From Alphaproteobacteria bacterium (GTDB lineage Bacteria > Pseudomonadota > Alphaproteobacteria > Micropepsales > Micropepsaceae): a stretch of 5,571 nt of DNA. A program made the position numbers and the translations under genes. The stretch covers positions 1 to 5,571 of the forward strand of contig JAATGK010000422.1 of NCBI GenBank assembly GCA_015654715.1, read 5' to 3'. Shown here in pieces: positions 1-5,571 of the stretch (within the stretch, counting starts at the first letter, position 1; each line of letters begins with the position of its first letter). The notes beneath the pieces are model-generated. The model was not told the DNA's origin. It did no database searches and saw only the letters and a list, made by a program, of their open reading frames with translations.

Positions 1-43
1 GGCACCGCGAGCCACGCGGGCCTTTTTCGGGAGGATTGGATGA
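1..43 (+). CDS. Possible 3' end of an upstream gene (partial), ATGA overlap with GH97
   Basis: Frame 2 is open from the left edge and ends at TGA 41-43, giving a tail read as APRATRAFFGRIG. This stop overlaps the GH97 start codon (ATG 40-42) in an ATGA arrangement, typical of translationally coupled genes in an operon. Only 13 codons are visible and the other two forward frames are also open here, so the call rests on the overlap alone. The product cannot be identified. If real, the GH97 gene is not the first gene of its transcript. Confidence 0.3.
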   Translation, partial: APRATRAFFGRIG

Positions 44-2064
44 AGTTTGCCCTCATCGCGCTGGCGCTCGTCGCGCTGCTCGTTCCGGCCAAAGCCGATG
101 CCGTCGCTGAGATCGCTTCGCCCGGCAAGGTGCTGGCGGTGCAGGTTCGGATCGATGGCGAGGGCAAAGCCAGCTATTCGGTGAGCCGCGGCGGCCACAC
201 GGTGATCGCACCGTCGGCACTTGGCTTCCTGCTCACCGACCAGCCGCAGCTCAAGCGCAATTTTGCCTTTGCCGGTGCCGACACCGCCAGCCACGACGAC
301 ACTTGGGAGCAGCCGTGGGGCGAATGGCGTTTCATCCGCAATCGCTACAACGAGCTGCGCATCCACCTGAAAGAGAAGATTGCGCCGGCCCGCCGCCTCG
401 ATGTGGTGTTCCGCGTTTATGACGACGGTGTCGGCTTCCGTTACGAATTTCCCGAGCAGGTCGTGCTTAAGAACGTGCATATCGCCGAGGAAGTGACCGA
501 ATTCGACGTCGCCGATCCGGCCGAGGCGTGGTGGGAAGTCGGCGGCGATTGGAACAGCTACGAACAGCTCTATCAGCACACCCGGCTTGATGCCGTCAGT
601 CAGGCGCATACCCCGCTAACCATCAAGACCGACGGCGGCGTTTATATTGCGATCCACGAAGCGGCGCTCGTCGATTACGCCGGCATGTGGCTGAAGCGCA
701 TCGACGGCCAGCGGCTTCGGTCGGTGCTGTCGCCATCGGCGCAGCATGCCGCCAAGGTGGTGCGCACCGCGCCGTTCACTTCGCCCTGGCGCACGCTGAT
801 CATCGCCGACAGCGCCGCCGGCCTTTACATGTCGCACCTCGAACTCAACCTGAATGAACCCAACGCGCTCGGTGATGTGTCGTGGGTGAGGCCTTACAAG
901 TACGTCGGCATCTGGTGGGCGATGCATCTGACCAATTGGACCTGGGCCTCGGGCCCCCATCACGGCGCCACCACCGAACATACCAAACAATATATCGATT
1001 TTGCCGCCGCCAACGGCTTCAAGGAAGTGCTGGTGGAAGGCTGGAATTATTCCTGGGACGACGATTGGTTCGCCAATGGCCACAGCCTGTCCTACACCCA
1101 GCCGTATCCCGATTTCGACATCAAGGCGCTGGCCGCGTATGGCAAGGCGAAGGGCGTCAAGATCATCGGCCACCACGAAACCTTTGGGAAAGTCGACAAT
1201 TACGAAGCCCAGCTTTCCGGCGCGCTCGATCTGCTTGCCGGCCTCGGCTACGACTCGATCAAGACCGGTTATGTCGCTGACGAAGGTGGTCTGACTGTGT
1301 TGGGCGAGGACGGCAAGCTCTCTTATGAATACCACGACGGTCAGGCGCTCGCCGTGCATCACTTGAAGGTCGTCACCGAAGCCGCCAAGCGCCACATCGC
1401 GGTGGTCGATCACGAGCCGATCAAAGACACCGGCCTGCGCCGCACCTATCCCAATTGGGTGTCGCGCGAAGGTGCTCGCGGCCAGGAATACAACGCCTGG
1501 GGCAACCCGCCCAATCCGCCGAACCATGAATCGCTGCTGGTCTTTACGCGCATGCTGGCGGGGCCGTTCGACTTCACGCCGGGCGTTTTGAGCCTCACCG
1601 GCAAGGGCGGCCAGAAGATCCAGAACACCGTCGCGCACCAGCTTGCCGATTACATCGTGATCTATAGCCCGGTGCAGATGGCGGCCGATCTGCCGGAGAA
1701 TTATGTCAAGTACCCAGGCCCGTTCCAGTTCATCAAAGACGTGCCCACCGATTGGTCCGAGACCCGCGTTTTGTCCGGCGAGCCCGGCGAATTCGCGGTG
1801 ATGGCGCGAAAGGACCGGAACTCGAACAACTGGTATCTCGGCGCCGTCGGCGACAACACCAAACGCCGCGTCGCGGTGAAGCTCGATTTCCTCGACAACA
1901 AGCACCACTGGGTGGCGGAAACCTATCTCGACGCCAAGGATGCCGATTGGGACTCGAACCCGCACGCCATCAATATTGCGCGGCGCGCCGTGACGCCGGG
2001 CGAAACCCTGACGCTGAACCTGGCGCGCGGCGGCGGTGCCGCGATCCGCTTCGTGGCGAAGTAA
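40..2064 (+). CDS. Secreted GH97 alpha-glucosidase (inverting, SusB-like)
   Basis: Predicted exo-acting alpha-glucosidase releasing glucose from maltooligosaccharides or starch fragments. The start follows GGAGG (30-34) with 5-nt spacing. A signal peptide covers about residues 1-21 (MKF, hydrophobic core, AKADA), so the enzyme is exported. Domain order fits GH97: N-terminal beta-sandwich (about 25-275, with DTWEQPWGEW and IRNRYNEL), catalytic barrel (about 288-560) and C-terminal beta domain (about 575-672). Compared by hand with remembered Bacteroides SusB, all key acids are present: Glu175 (GDWNSYE), Glu380 (HHET), Glu459 (DHEP), Glu477 and Glu483 (REGARGQEY). These match SusB Glu194, 439, 508, 526 and 532. 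The spacings 459-477-483 are identical to SusB. HHE together with IKTGYV, rather than a KVDF-type Asp nucleophile, indicates the inverting subgroup. A roughly 10-residue insertion lies near 413-432. Length is 674 aa against about 738 for SusB. The family is firm; the exact linkage preference is inferred. Confidence 0.95.
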   Translation: MKFALIALALVALLVPAKADAVAEIASPGKVLAVQVRIDGEGKASYSVSRGGHTVIAPSALGFLLTDQPQLKRNFAFAGADTASHDDTWEQPWGEWRFIRNRYNELRIHLKEKIAPARRLDVVFRVYDDGVGFRYEFPEQVVLKNVHIAEEVTEFDVADPAEAWWEVGGDWNSYEQLYQHTRLDAVSQAHTPLTIKTDGGVYIAIHEAALVDYAGMWLKRIDGQRLRSVLSPSAQHAAKVVRTAPFTSPWRTLIIADSAAGLYMSHLELNLNEPNALGDVSWVRPYKYVGIWWAMHLTNWTWASGPHHGATTEHTKQYIDFAAANGFKEVLVEGWNYSWDDDWFANGHSLSYTQPYPDFDIKALAAYGKAKGVKIIGHHETFGKVDNYEAQLSGALDLLAGLGYDSIKTGYVADEGGLTVLGEDGKLSYEYHDGQALAVHHLKVVTEAAKRHIAVVDHEPIKDTGLRRTYPNWVSREGARGQEYNAWGNPPNPPNHESLLVFTRMLAGPFDFTPGVLSLTGKGGQKIQNTVAHQLADYIVIYSPVQMAADLPENYVKYPGPFQFIKDVPTDWSETRVLSGEPGEFAVMARKDRNSNNWYLGAVGDNTKRRVAVKLDFLDNKHHWVAETYLDAKDADWDSNPHAINIARRAVTPGETLTLNLARGGGAAIRFVAK

Positions 2065-2071
2065 ACCCCAT

Positions 2072-2252
2072 TGTCATCCCCGGCTGAGAACGCGAGCGGA
2101 AGTGAGCGGGCGAAGGGGAGGGGACCCAGGTATCGGCATCTGTACTGTGGCGAAGGTGTGATGCGATTTTGCTCGCGTGATACGACTATTTTGTTATCGG
2201 CACCTGGGTCCCCTTCCCCTCCGCCGCTGCGCGGCTTCGGCCGGGGATGACA
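2072..2252. repeat. Two-armed inverted repeat element (REP/BIME- or MITE-like) between GH97 and GH13
   Basis: The outer ends form a perfect 13-bp inverted repeat: TGTCATCCCCGGC (2072-2084) and GCCGGGGATGACA (2240-2252). The inner ends form a perfect 12-bp pair: GGGGACCCAGGT (2120-2131) and ACCTGGGTCCCC (2202-2213), extended by a near-match AGGGGA(A)-type tract. The two arms, about 60 and 51 bp, are therefore inverted copies of one unit with a diverged middle. They enclose a 70-bp, more AT-rich core (2132-2201). The right arm also holds a GCCGC/GCGGC stem (2223-2235) and a GGC-TTCG-GCC tetraloop hairpin (2233-2242). No open frame of its own and no obvious target-site duplication are seen. It begins 7 bp after the GH97 stop and ends 26 bp before the GH13 start. 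Its RNA hairpins could attenuate read-through or protect the upstream mRNA; that effect is inferred. Confidence 0.8.
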
Positions 2253-2278
2253 GCTTTGGTATTTGAGGAGAGAGCCGG

Positions 2279-3562
2279 ATGTTGAATCACAAGCTCCTGT
2301 TTGCCGCTCTGGCACTTTTGCTTCTTGCTCCGCTGGCGTCGGCTGAGGTCCAGCATCCTGCGTGGGCCAGGAACGCCACCATCTATGAAGTCAACGTGCG
2401 CCAGTATTCGCCTGCCGGCACGTTTGCGGCAGTGGATCAGGCGCTGCCGCGGCTCAAAACCATGGGCGTCGATATTCTGTGGCTGATGCCGGTGAATCCG
2501 ATCGGCCTGGATCACAGGAAAGGCCCGCTCGGCAGCTATTATTCAGTGTCTGATTATAAAGCGATCAATCCCGAATTCGGCACGCTGGACGATTTCAAAG
2601 CGCTGGTGGCGCACGCCCATGGCCTCGGCCTGAAGGTGATTATCGACTGGGTGCCCAATCATACCGCCTGGGATCATCCCTGGGTCAAAGACCATCCCGA
2701 TTGGTATCTGAAAGACGCCGACGGCAAGATCGGGCCGGTCCGGTTCGGCTCCGGCGCCGAGGCGCAAGTGTGGGAAGACGTCGTCGGGCTCGATTACCGG
2801 GTTCCGGCGTTGCGCGCGGCGATGATCGAGGCGATGGTGTTCTGGATCAAAGCCGCCGACATCGACGGCTTCCGCGAGGACGTCGCCAGCAACGTGCCGA
2901 CCGATTTCTGGGACGAAGCGCGCGCGGAACTCGACAAGATCAAGCCGGTCTTCCTGCTCGCCGAAGCCGACAAGCCCGAGCTGCAGCAAGACGCCTTCGA
3001 CATGACCTACGACTGGGATTTCTATCATCGCATGGTCAAGGTTGCGAAAACCGGCGATGCCCGCGAACTGGCGGCGTTTTTTGCCCATCCGCCCAAGGTG
3101 TTTCCGCCCGGGTCCTATCGCATGGAATTCACCACCGATCACGACGAGAATTCCTGGTCGGGCTCCGACACCGAACTTTACGGCAAGGCGTTCAAGCCCT
3201 TCGCGGTGATCGCGGCGACGGTGCCGGGCATGGCGCTGGTTTATTCGGGTCAGGAATCCGGGCTCGACAAGCGGCTCAAATTTTTCGAGCACGATCCGAT
3301 CGCCTGGAAGAATTATCCGCTGGCGGATTTTTATCGCAGCCTGCTGACGCTGAAGCACGCCAATCCGGCGCTAGCGAACGACAACGCCGCCATGGACGTG
3401 CTCGATCCGCACAACGCCCACGTCTTCGCCTTCCGCCGTGTCAAGGATGGTCACAGCGTAACGGTGATGGTGAATCTTTCCGGCAAGGTGCAAGCGGTCA
3501 AAGACACCGGTCTCAAACCGGTGCGGCTCAAGCCTTACGGTTGGCAGATCGACGCCAAATAA
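2279..3562 (+). CDS. Secreted GH13 alpha-amylase family hydrolase
   Basis: Predicted alpha-amylase-type glucanase acting on starch or maltodextrins outside the cytoplasm. The ATG follows GAGGAG (2265-2270) with 8-nt spacing. A signal peptide spans about residues 1-22 with a likely cut after ASA. GH13 regions are in order: WLMPVNPIG (region VI area), LGSYYSVSDYKAINPEFGT, region I DWVPNH (Asp123, His128), region II GFREDVA (Arg199, nucleophile Asp201), region III FLLAEAD (acid Glu229) and region IV TTDHDENSW (His288, Asp289). The catalytic triad Asp201/Glu229/Asp289 is complete. Region IV reads DHD where many members have NHD. Residues from about 355 to 427 form a short beta C-domain ending YGWQIDAK. 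At 427 aa it is compact, with no starch-binding module. It lies downstream of GH97 on the same strand, which suggests joint glucan breakdown. Family certain; cyclomaltodextrinase- or oligosaccharide-type specificity cannot be excluded. Confidence 0.93.
   Translation: MLNHKLLFAALALLLLAPLASAEVQHPAWARNATIYEVNVRQYSPAGTFAAVDQALPRLKTMGVDILWLMPVNPIGLDHRKGPLGSYYSVSDYKAINPEFGTLDDFKALVAHAHGLGLKVIIDWVPNHTAWDHPWVKDHPDWYLKDADGKIGPVRFGSGAEAQVWEDVVGLDYRVPALRAAMIEAMVFWIKAADIDGFREDVASNVPTDFWDEARAELDKIKPVFLLAEADKPELQQDAFDMTYDWDFYHRMVKVAKTGDARELAAFFAHPPKVFPPGSYRMEFTTDHDENSWSGSDTELYGKAFKPFAVIAATVPGMALVYSGQESGLDKRLKFFEHDPIAWKNYPLADFYRSLLTLKHANPALANDNAAMDVLDPHNAHVFAFRRVKDGHSVTVMVNLSGKVQAVKDTGLKPVRLKPYGWQIDAK
3505..3523 (-). 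terminator. Possible terminator hairpin for the minus-strand transcript, inside the GH13 3' end
   Basis: A perfect 7-bp stem CACCGGT / ACCGGTG (3505-3511 and 3517-3523) closes a 5-nt loop. Read on the minus strand the hairpin is followed by TCTTT, a weak T-run. It lies about 40 bp beyond the stop of the small minus-strand gene. On the plus strand no T-run follows, and it sits within coding sequence. The role is plausible but not strong. Confidence 0.3.
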
Positions 3563-3563
3563 C

Positions 3564-3758
3564 TCAGCCGAAGATCATCGCGCCGAGGACCGTGCTCATC
3601 ACGACGATGGTGGCAACCGACAGGATCGGGCGGGCGTGCGCCACGGACCAAGTGACCGCCGCGGTCCGGCAGTCGTTTTCTTCCTCAAGCTCCATCGCCA
3701 GCCAGTCCTCGGTTTCGGCGGCTGTACAAACGGCGCTGGTGCTGTGGTCTTCGGACAT
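3564..3758 (-). CDS. Small acidic protein with one C-terminal membrane segment (unknown family)
   Basis: I do not recognise this 64-residue protein. The ATG at 3758 is chosen because a clean GGAGG (3767-3771) sits 8 nt upstream; the GTG five codons earlier would place that Shine-Dalgarno sequence inside the gene. The N-terminal half is strongly acidic (SEDH, ETEDW, MELEEEND) with cysteines at 11 and 30. A single hydrophobic segment at about 44-64 (PILSVATIVVMSTVLGAMIFG region) runs to the C-terminus, preceded by His41-Ala-Arg43. This is a tail-anchor-like layout, with the acidic part probably cytoplasmic (inferred). The gene converges on GH13, with one base between the two stop codons. It follows the 311-aa membrane protein gene by 78 bp on the same strand, so co-transcription is possible. 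The good ribosome site, codon-like composition and sensible topology support a real gene, but no function can be given. Confidence 0.65.
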   Translation of the reverse strand: MSEDHSTSAVCTAAETEDWLAMELEEENDCRTAAVTWSVAHARPILSVATIVVMSTVLGAMIFG

Positions 3759-3766
3759 CAAATTCG

Positions 3767-3771
3767 CCTCC
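3767..3771 (-). promoter_or_regulatory. Ribosome binding site that sets the start of the 64-aa protein
   Basis: On the minus strand GGAGG lies 8 nt before ATG 3758. It overlaps the alternative GTG start at 3773, which has no comparable site of its own. This favours the shorter protein. Confidence 0.6.
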
Positions 3772-3796
3772 ACCCTGCCAGTCTAGGGGAGGGGGC

Positions 3797-3815
3797 GTTA
3801 GCGCCGGGTTAGCGC
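3797..3815. repeat. Tandem direct repeat GTTAGCGC with 11-bp period
   Basis: GTTAGCGC occurs at 3797-3804 and again at 3808-3815, so the copies are offset by 11 bp, about one helical turn. The first copy also lies in a GGCG-TTAG-CGCC mini-hairpin (3794-3805). The pair sits about 40 bp upstream of the 64-aa gene and 20 bp beyond the stop of the 311-aa gene. Same-face spacing would suit a regulator binding site, but chance in GC-rich DNA is possible. Confidence 0.35.
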
Positions 3816-3836
3816 AGGATCGCAAATTGCGCCGAT

Positions 3837-4772
3837 CTAGCCACCGCCCTTCAGCATCTCGGTATCGGTGAGGTCGGAGGCGTGAGCGATGGCGAGATCG
3901 AGCGTATGAGCCTTATCCTGCAATGCCTTAAGGGTGGCGAGGTGGCCCTGGAATTTCTCGATGTCGGTCTTGCTATGGAACAACAGCTTACCGTCTTTGG
4001 TCTCCCACGGCGCCTTGGCGCTGGCGAGGTCCGCCAGCACGGCCTCTTGTTCGGCCATGATCTGGTCGCCCACCTTCCACATTTCGAGGCGCGCCGTGGC
4101 TTCCGGGGTCAAGGCGTGATCCAGACGGGCAAGAGCGGCGCGCTTTGCCTCGGGGCTGACGGACACGCGGTCGAAGCTGGCCTTGAGGGCTGCGACCCGC
4201 GATAGGTAAAGTGCCTGATACTTGGCGAGGATCGTACGGGCGTCTTTGATCTTGGCGCGGGCGTGCGCCAGCCCGCCGGGTTCGCGCAGAGCAGGCGCCC
4301 AAAGAAAGCGCGGATAGTTGAGGGCGCGCAGTTCTGTTTGATAGTCCACACGATCCAGGGCCATCTGCCGGCGGTACTGCGGCAAGCTCGCGATCTCTGC
4401 CGGGCGGCCGGGAAAGGGATGCCTAAACGCCAAAACCCGTCCGACCTGGGTGGCAACGCTGATCCACCCGGCGGCGCTGACATCGATTACCGCGACCCCG
4501 GCGGCCAGCGCCACGACGAAGATGAGGCCCCGCGCCACCATGGCGGTACGGGTCAAGGCGGCTGCGATGATCCATCCGACCAAGCCGGAGATGGTTCCGA
4601 CGATCAGCCCGATCCCCGCTACTTTGGCCATCAGCGGCGCGGCTGGCTGATATAACGCGAATGCCTGGTGGGCGCTGGGTATGATCGTATAAATGGCGAC
4701 GGCGATAGCAGCGACAGCGGTCAGCCCCATCACCCACCGTGCGCCAATCGCTCGAGCGTGTTCCCCGTCCAT
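3837..4772 (-). CDS. Uncharacterised membrane protein: three TM helices plus helical soluble domain
   Basis: I do not recognise a family. The frame is open up to an ATG at 4850, but the start at 4772 (MDGEHARAIG) is preferred. A G-rich GGGGGG tract lies 8 nt upstream, the other ATGs (4850, 4793) lack a spaced ribosome site, and the extra N-terminal stretch looks non-coding. The 311-residue product has three hydrophobic helices at about 12-32, 50-73 and 79-100. A linker rich in Pro and Arg follows (HPFPGRPAE, about 118-126). After it comes a mostly helical, charged region from about 165 to 300 (ARAKIKDARTILAKYQ, RAALARLDHA, QIMAEQEAVLADLASAK, FQGHLATLKALQDKAHTLD) with coiled-coil-like character. 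The protein ends in GGG. There is no signal peptide, metal-site or nucleotide-binding motif. It is divergent from lpxC, and the 64-aa membrane gene follows on the same strand. A scaffold or envelope-associated role would be a guess. Confidence 0.75.
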   Translation of the reverse strand: MDGEHARAIGARWVMGLTAVAAIAVAIYTIIPSAHQAFALYQPAAPLMAKVAGIGLIVGTISGLVGWIIAAALTRTAMVARGLIFVVALAAGVAVIDVSAAGWISVATQVGRVLAFRHPFPGRPAEIASLPQYRRQMALDRVDYQTELRALNYPRFLWAPALREPGGLAHARAKIKDARTILAKYQALYLSRVAALKASFDRVSVSPEAKRAALARLDHALTPEATARLEMWKVGDQIMAEQEAVLADLASAKAPWETKDGKLLFHSKTDIEKFQGHLATLKALQDKAHTLDLAIAHASDLTDTEMLKGGG

Positions 4773-4868
4773 GCCCTGTGCCCCCCGGTGCATTCCCAGG
4801 GAGCATAAGCCGCCTTTTTGGCTGCTACCATCACGCGAGCGGCGTAACATCCTGGTACCAACCGTGAG

Positions 4869-4896
4869 GTGACGATATTTCTGACGCTTGTATGAT
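4869..4896 (+). promoter_or_regulatory. Candidate sigma-70-type promoter for lpxC
   Basis: A -10-like TATGAT (4891-4896, five of six consensus bases) lies 16 bp after a -35-like GTGACG (4869-4874, four of six). Transcription would begin near 4903, giving a leader of about 25 nt before ATG 4928. The upstream in-frame ATG at 4892 falls inside the -10 box, which argues against its use as the start. Only the sequence match supports this call. Confidence 0.4.
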
Positions 4897-4927
4897 CCGG
4901 GCTCGCTTTACGGGTATTCTCGCCGCC

Positions 4928-5571
4928 ATGACCGCCAGACGCACCATTGCCAACGAAATCGCCTGTGAGGGCATTGCGCTGCATGCCGGCACCCAGGTCC
5001 GCATGATCCTGGCCCCGGCGGCGGCGGAATCCGGCATCGTCTTCCGGCGCATGGATATGGGCGGGCGGGAAGTTCCGGCGCGCTATACCAGCGTCTCCGA
5101 TACCACTCTCGGTACCACCATCGAGAGCGGCCGGGCCAGCGTGGCCGTGGTCGAGCACCTGATGGCGGCGATTTTCGGGGCCGGCATCGACGATCTGGTC
5201 GTGATGGTCGATGGCCCCGAGCCGCCGGTGCTGGATGGCGACGCCTTGTCCTTCCTCGAGCTGCTCGATGCCGCGGGGGTCAAGGAGCACGACACCCCCC
5301 GCCAGGCGGTAAAACTCCTGCGCCGCGTGGAAGTGACGCACACGGGCGCCCATGCCGCTTTGATCCCGGCGCCGTCCCTGCAATTCGCCTTCGAGATCGC
5401 GTTCGCCTCGACCGCCATCGGCAAGCAGCGCTTCGCCTTCGATTATTCACCCGAGGCGTTTCGCGCCGAGATCGCGCCGGCGCGGACATTTGGCGACATT
5501 ACCCAGCTCGAGGCCCTCAAAAAGATGGACCGGGGCCACGGCGCCTCGCTGCACAACACCCTCGCCATCGA
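4928..5571 (+). CDS. lpxC: UDP-3-O-acyl-N-acetylglucosamine deacetylase LpxC (5' part, runs off the window)
   Basis: LpxC is the zinc-dependent cytoplasmic deacetylase that catalyses the committed step of lipid A synthesis. 214 codons are present, about two thirds of the usual 300 or so. Recognisable motifs in order are GIALHAG (15-21), SGIVFRRMD (35-43), SDTTLGTT (57-64), VVEHLMAA (74-81), DGPEPPVLDG (95-104), ARTFG (185-189) and GASLHNTLAI (205-214). Glu76 and His77 match the catalytic Glu78 and zinc ligand His79 of E. coli. The remaining ligands (HKxxD) lie beyond the window. ATG 4928 is chosen because it aligns with the E. coli N-terminus. An in-frame ATG at 4892 would add 12 residues, but it overlaps the probable -10 box. 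The ribosome site is weak (ACGGG, 4910-4914). The segment after ARTFG is unusual: GDITQ where E. coli has GFMRD. The neighbour on the left is a divergent unknown gene, not ftsZ. Confidence 0.95.
   Translation, partial: MTARRTIANEIACEGIALHAGTQVRMILAPAAAESGIVFRRMDMGGREVPARYTSVSDTTLGTTIESGRASVAVVEHLMAAIFGAGIDDLVVMVDGPEPPVLDGDALSFLELLDAAGVKEHDTPRQAVKLLRRVEVTHTGAHAALIPAPSLQFAFEIAFASTAIGKQRFAFDYSPEAFRAEIAPARTFGDITQLEALKKMDRGHGASLHNTLAI

Noticed and set aside
5..27. Hairpin plus TTTTT as an intrinsic terminator
   Set aside because: The stem is only 5 bp, the T-run starts 3 nt after it, and termination here would leave GH97 without room for a promoter. Kept only as part of the first finding.
616..1965. 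449-codon open frame on the minus strand opposite GH97
   Set aside because: It lies wholly antisense to a well-supported GH97 gene with complete motifs. Long antisense frames are expected in GC-rich coding DNA, and the translation has no recognisable domain.
2169..2197. Possible promoter for GH13 in the repeat core (TTGCTC, 17 bp, TGTTAT)
   Set aside because: Only three of six and four of six consensus bases match, and the site lies inside a likely mobile repeat. Too weak to annotate.
1923..2515. Minus-strand frames crossing the GH97-GH13 intergenic gap
   Set aside because: They are produced by reading through the inverted-repeat arms and shadows of the two glycosidase genes. The peptides are artefacts of repeat sequence.
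2543..3358. 271-codon minus-strand frame opposite GH13
   Set aside because: Antisense shadow of GH13, with no domain and no ribosome site of note.
2701..3786. 361-codon plus-strand frame overlapping GH13 and running past its stop
   Set aside because: It is the +1 frame of the GH13 gene. The product is Arg-rich and low in complexity, and it would cover the better supported small minus-strand gene.
4109..4806. Several overlapping frames on both strands within the 311-aa membrane protein gene
   Set aside because: Out-of-frame shadows rich in Arg, Pro and Ser, without motifs. Only the annotated frame gives coherent membrane helices.
4773..4850. N-terminal extension of the 311-aa membrane protein to ATG 4850
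   Set aside because: No spaced ribosome site precedes 4850 or 4793, and the extra residues are unlike an export or membrane signal. The start at 4772 has a G-rich site at 8 nt.
4853..4860. 8-bp palindrome TGGTACCA in the divergent intergenic region
   Set aside because: Too short to distinguish from chance, and no second copy is nearby.
4730..5383. 217-codon minus-strand frame opposite lpxC
   Set aside because: It is antisense to clear LpxC motifs and also overlaps the start of the membrane protein gene.

Overview
The window looks like chromosomal DNA from a GC-rich Gram-negative bacterium. The lpxC gene at the right end shows that the cell makes lipid A. The LpxC motif style (GASLxNTxAI), the base composition and the type of intergenic palindrome suggest an alphaproteobacterium. 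That placement is inference; I cannot name the genus.

Left half (1-3562, + strand): two secreted alpha-glucan hydrolases. The first is a GH97 enzyme of the inverting, SusB-like alpha-glucosidase type, with all five catalytic and calcium glutamates present. The second is a GH13 alpha-amylase-family enzyme with an intact Asp/Glu/Asp triad. Both begin with clear Sec signal peptides, so they probably act together in the periplasm or at the outer membrane: the amylase cuts starch or maltodextrin chains and the GH97 enzyme releases glucose. The GH97 start codon overlaps, as ATGA, the stop of a frame open from the left edge, so the pair may belong to a longer operon. The 214-bp gap between them is almost filled by a two-armed inverted repeat (2072-2252) that resembles a REP/BIME-type or miniature mobile element.

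Middle (3564-4772, - strand): two genes I cannot assign to a family. One encodes a 64-residue protein with an acidic N-terminus and a single C-terminal membrane segment; its stop lies 1 bp from the GH13 stop. The other encodes a 311-residue protein with three N-terminal membrane helices and a long helical soluble domain. They may be co-transcribed. The 78-bp gap between them carries an 8-bp direct repeat with an 11-bp period.

Right end (4773-5571): a divergent intergenic region with a plausible lpxC promoter, followed by the first 214 codons of lpxC, which runs off the window. No tRNA, rRNA, CRISPR array, transposase or prophage gene is visible. I found no clear new multi-gene system. The least explained parts are the two membrane proteins and the inverted-repeat element.
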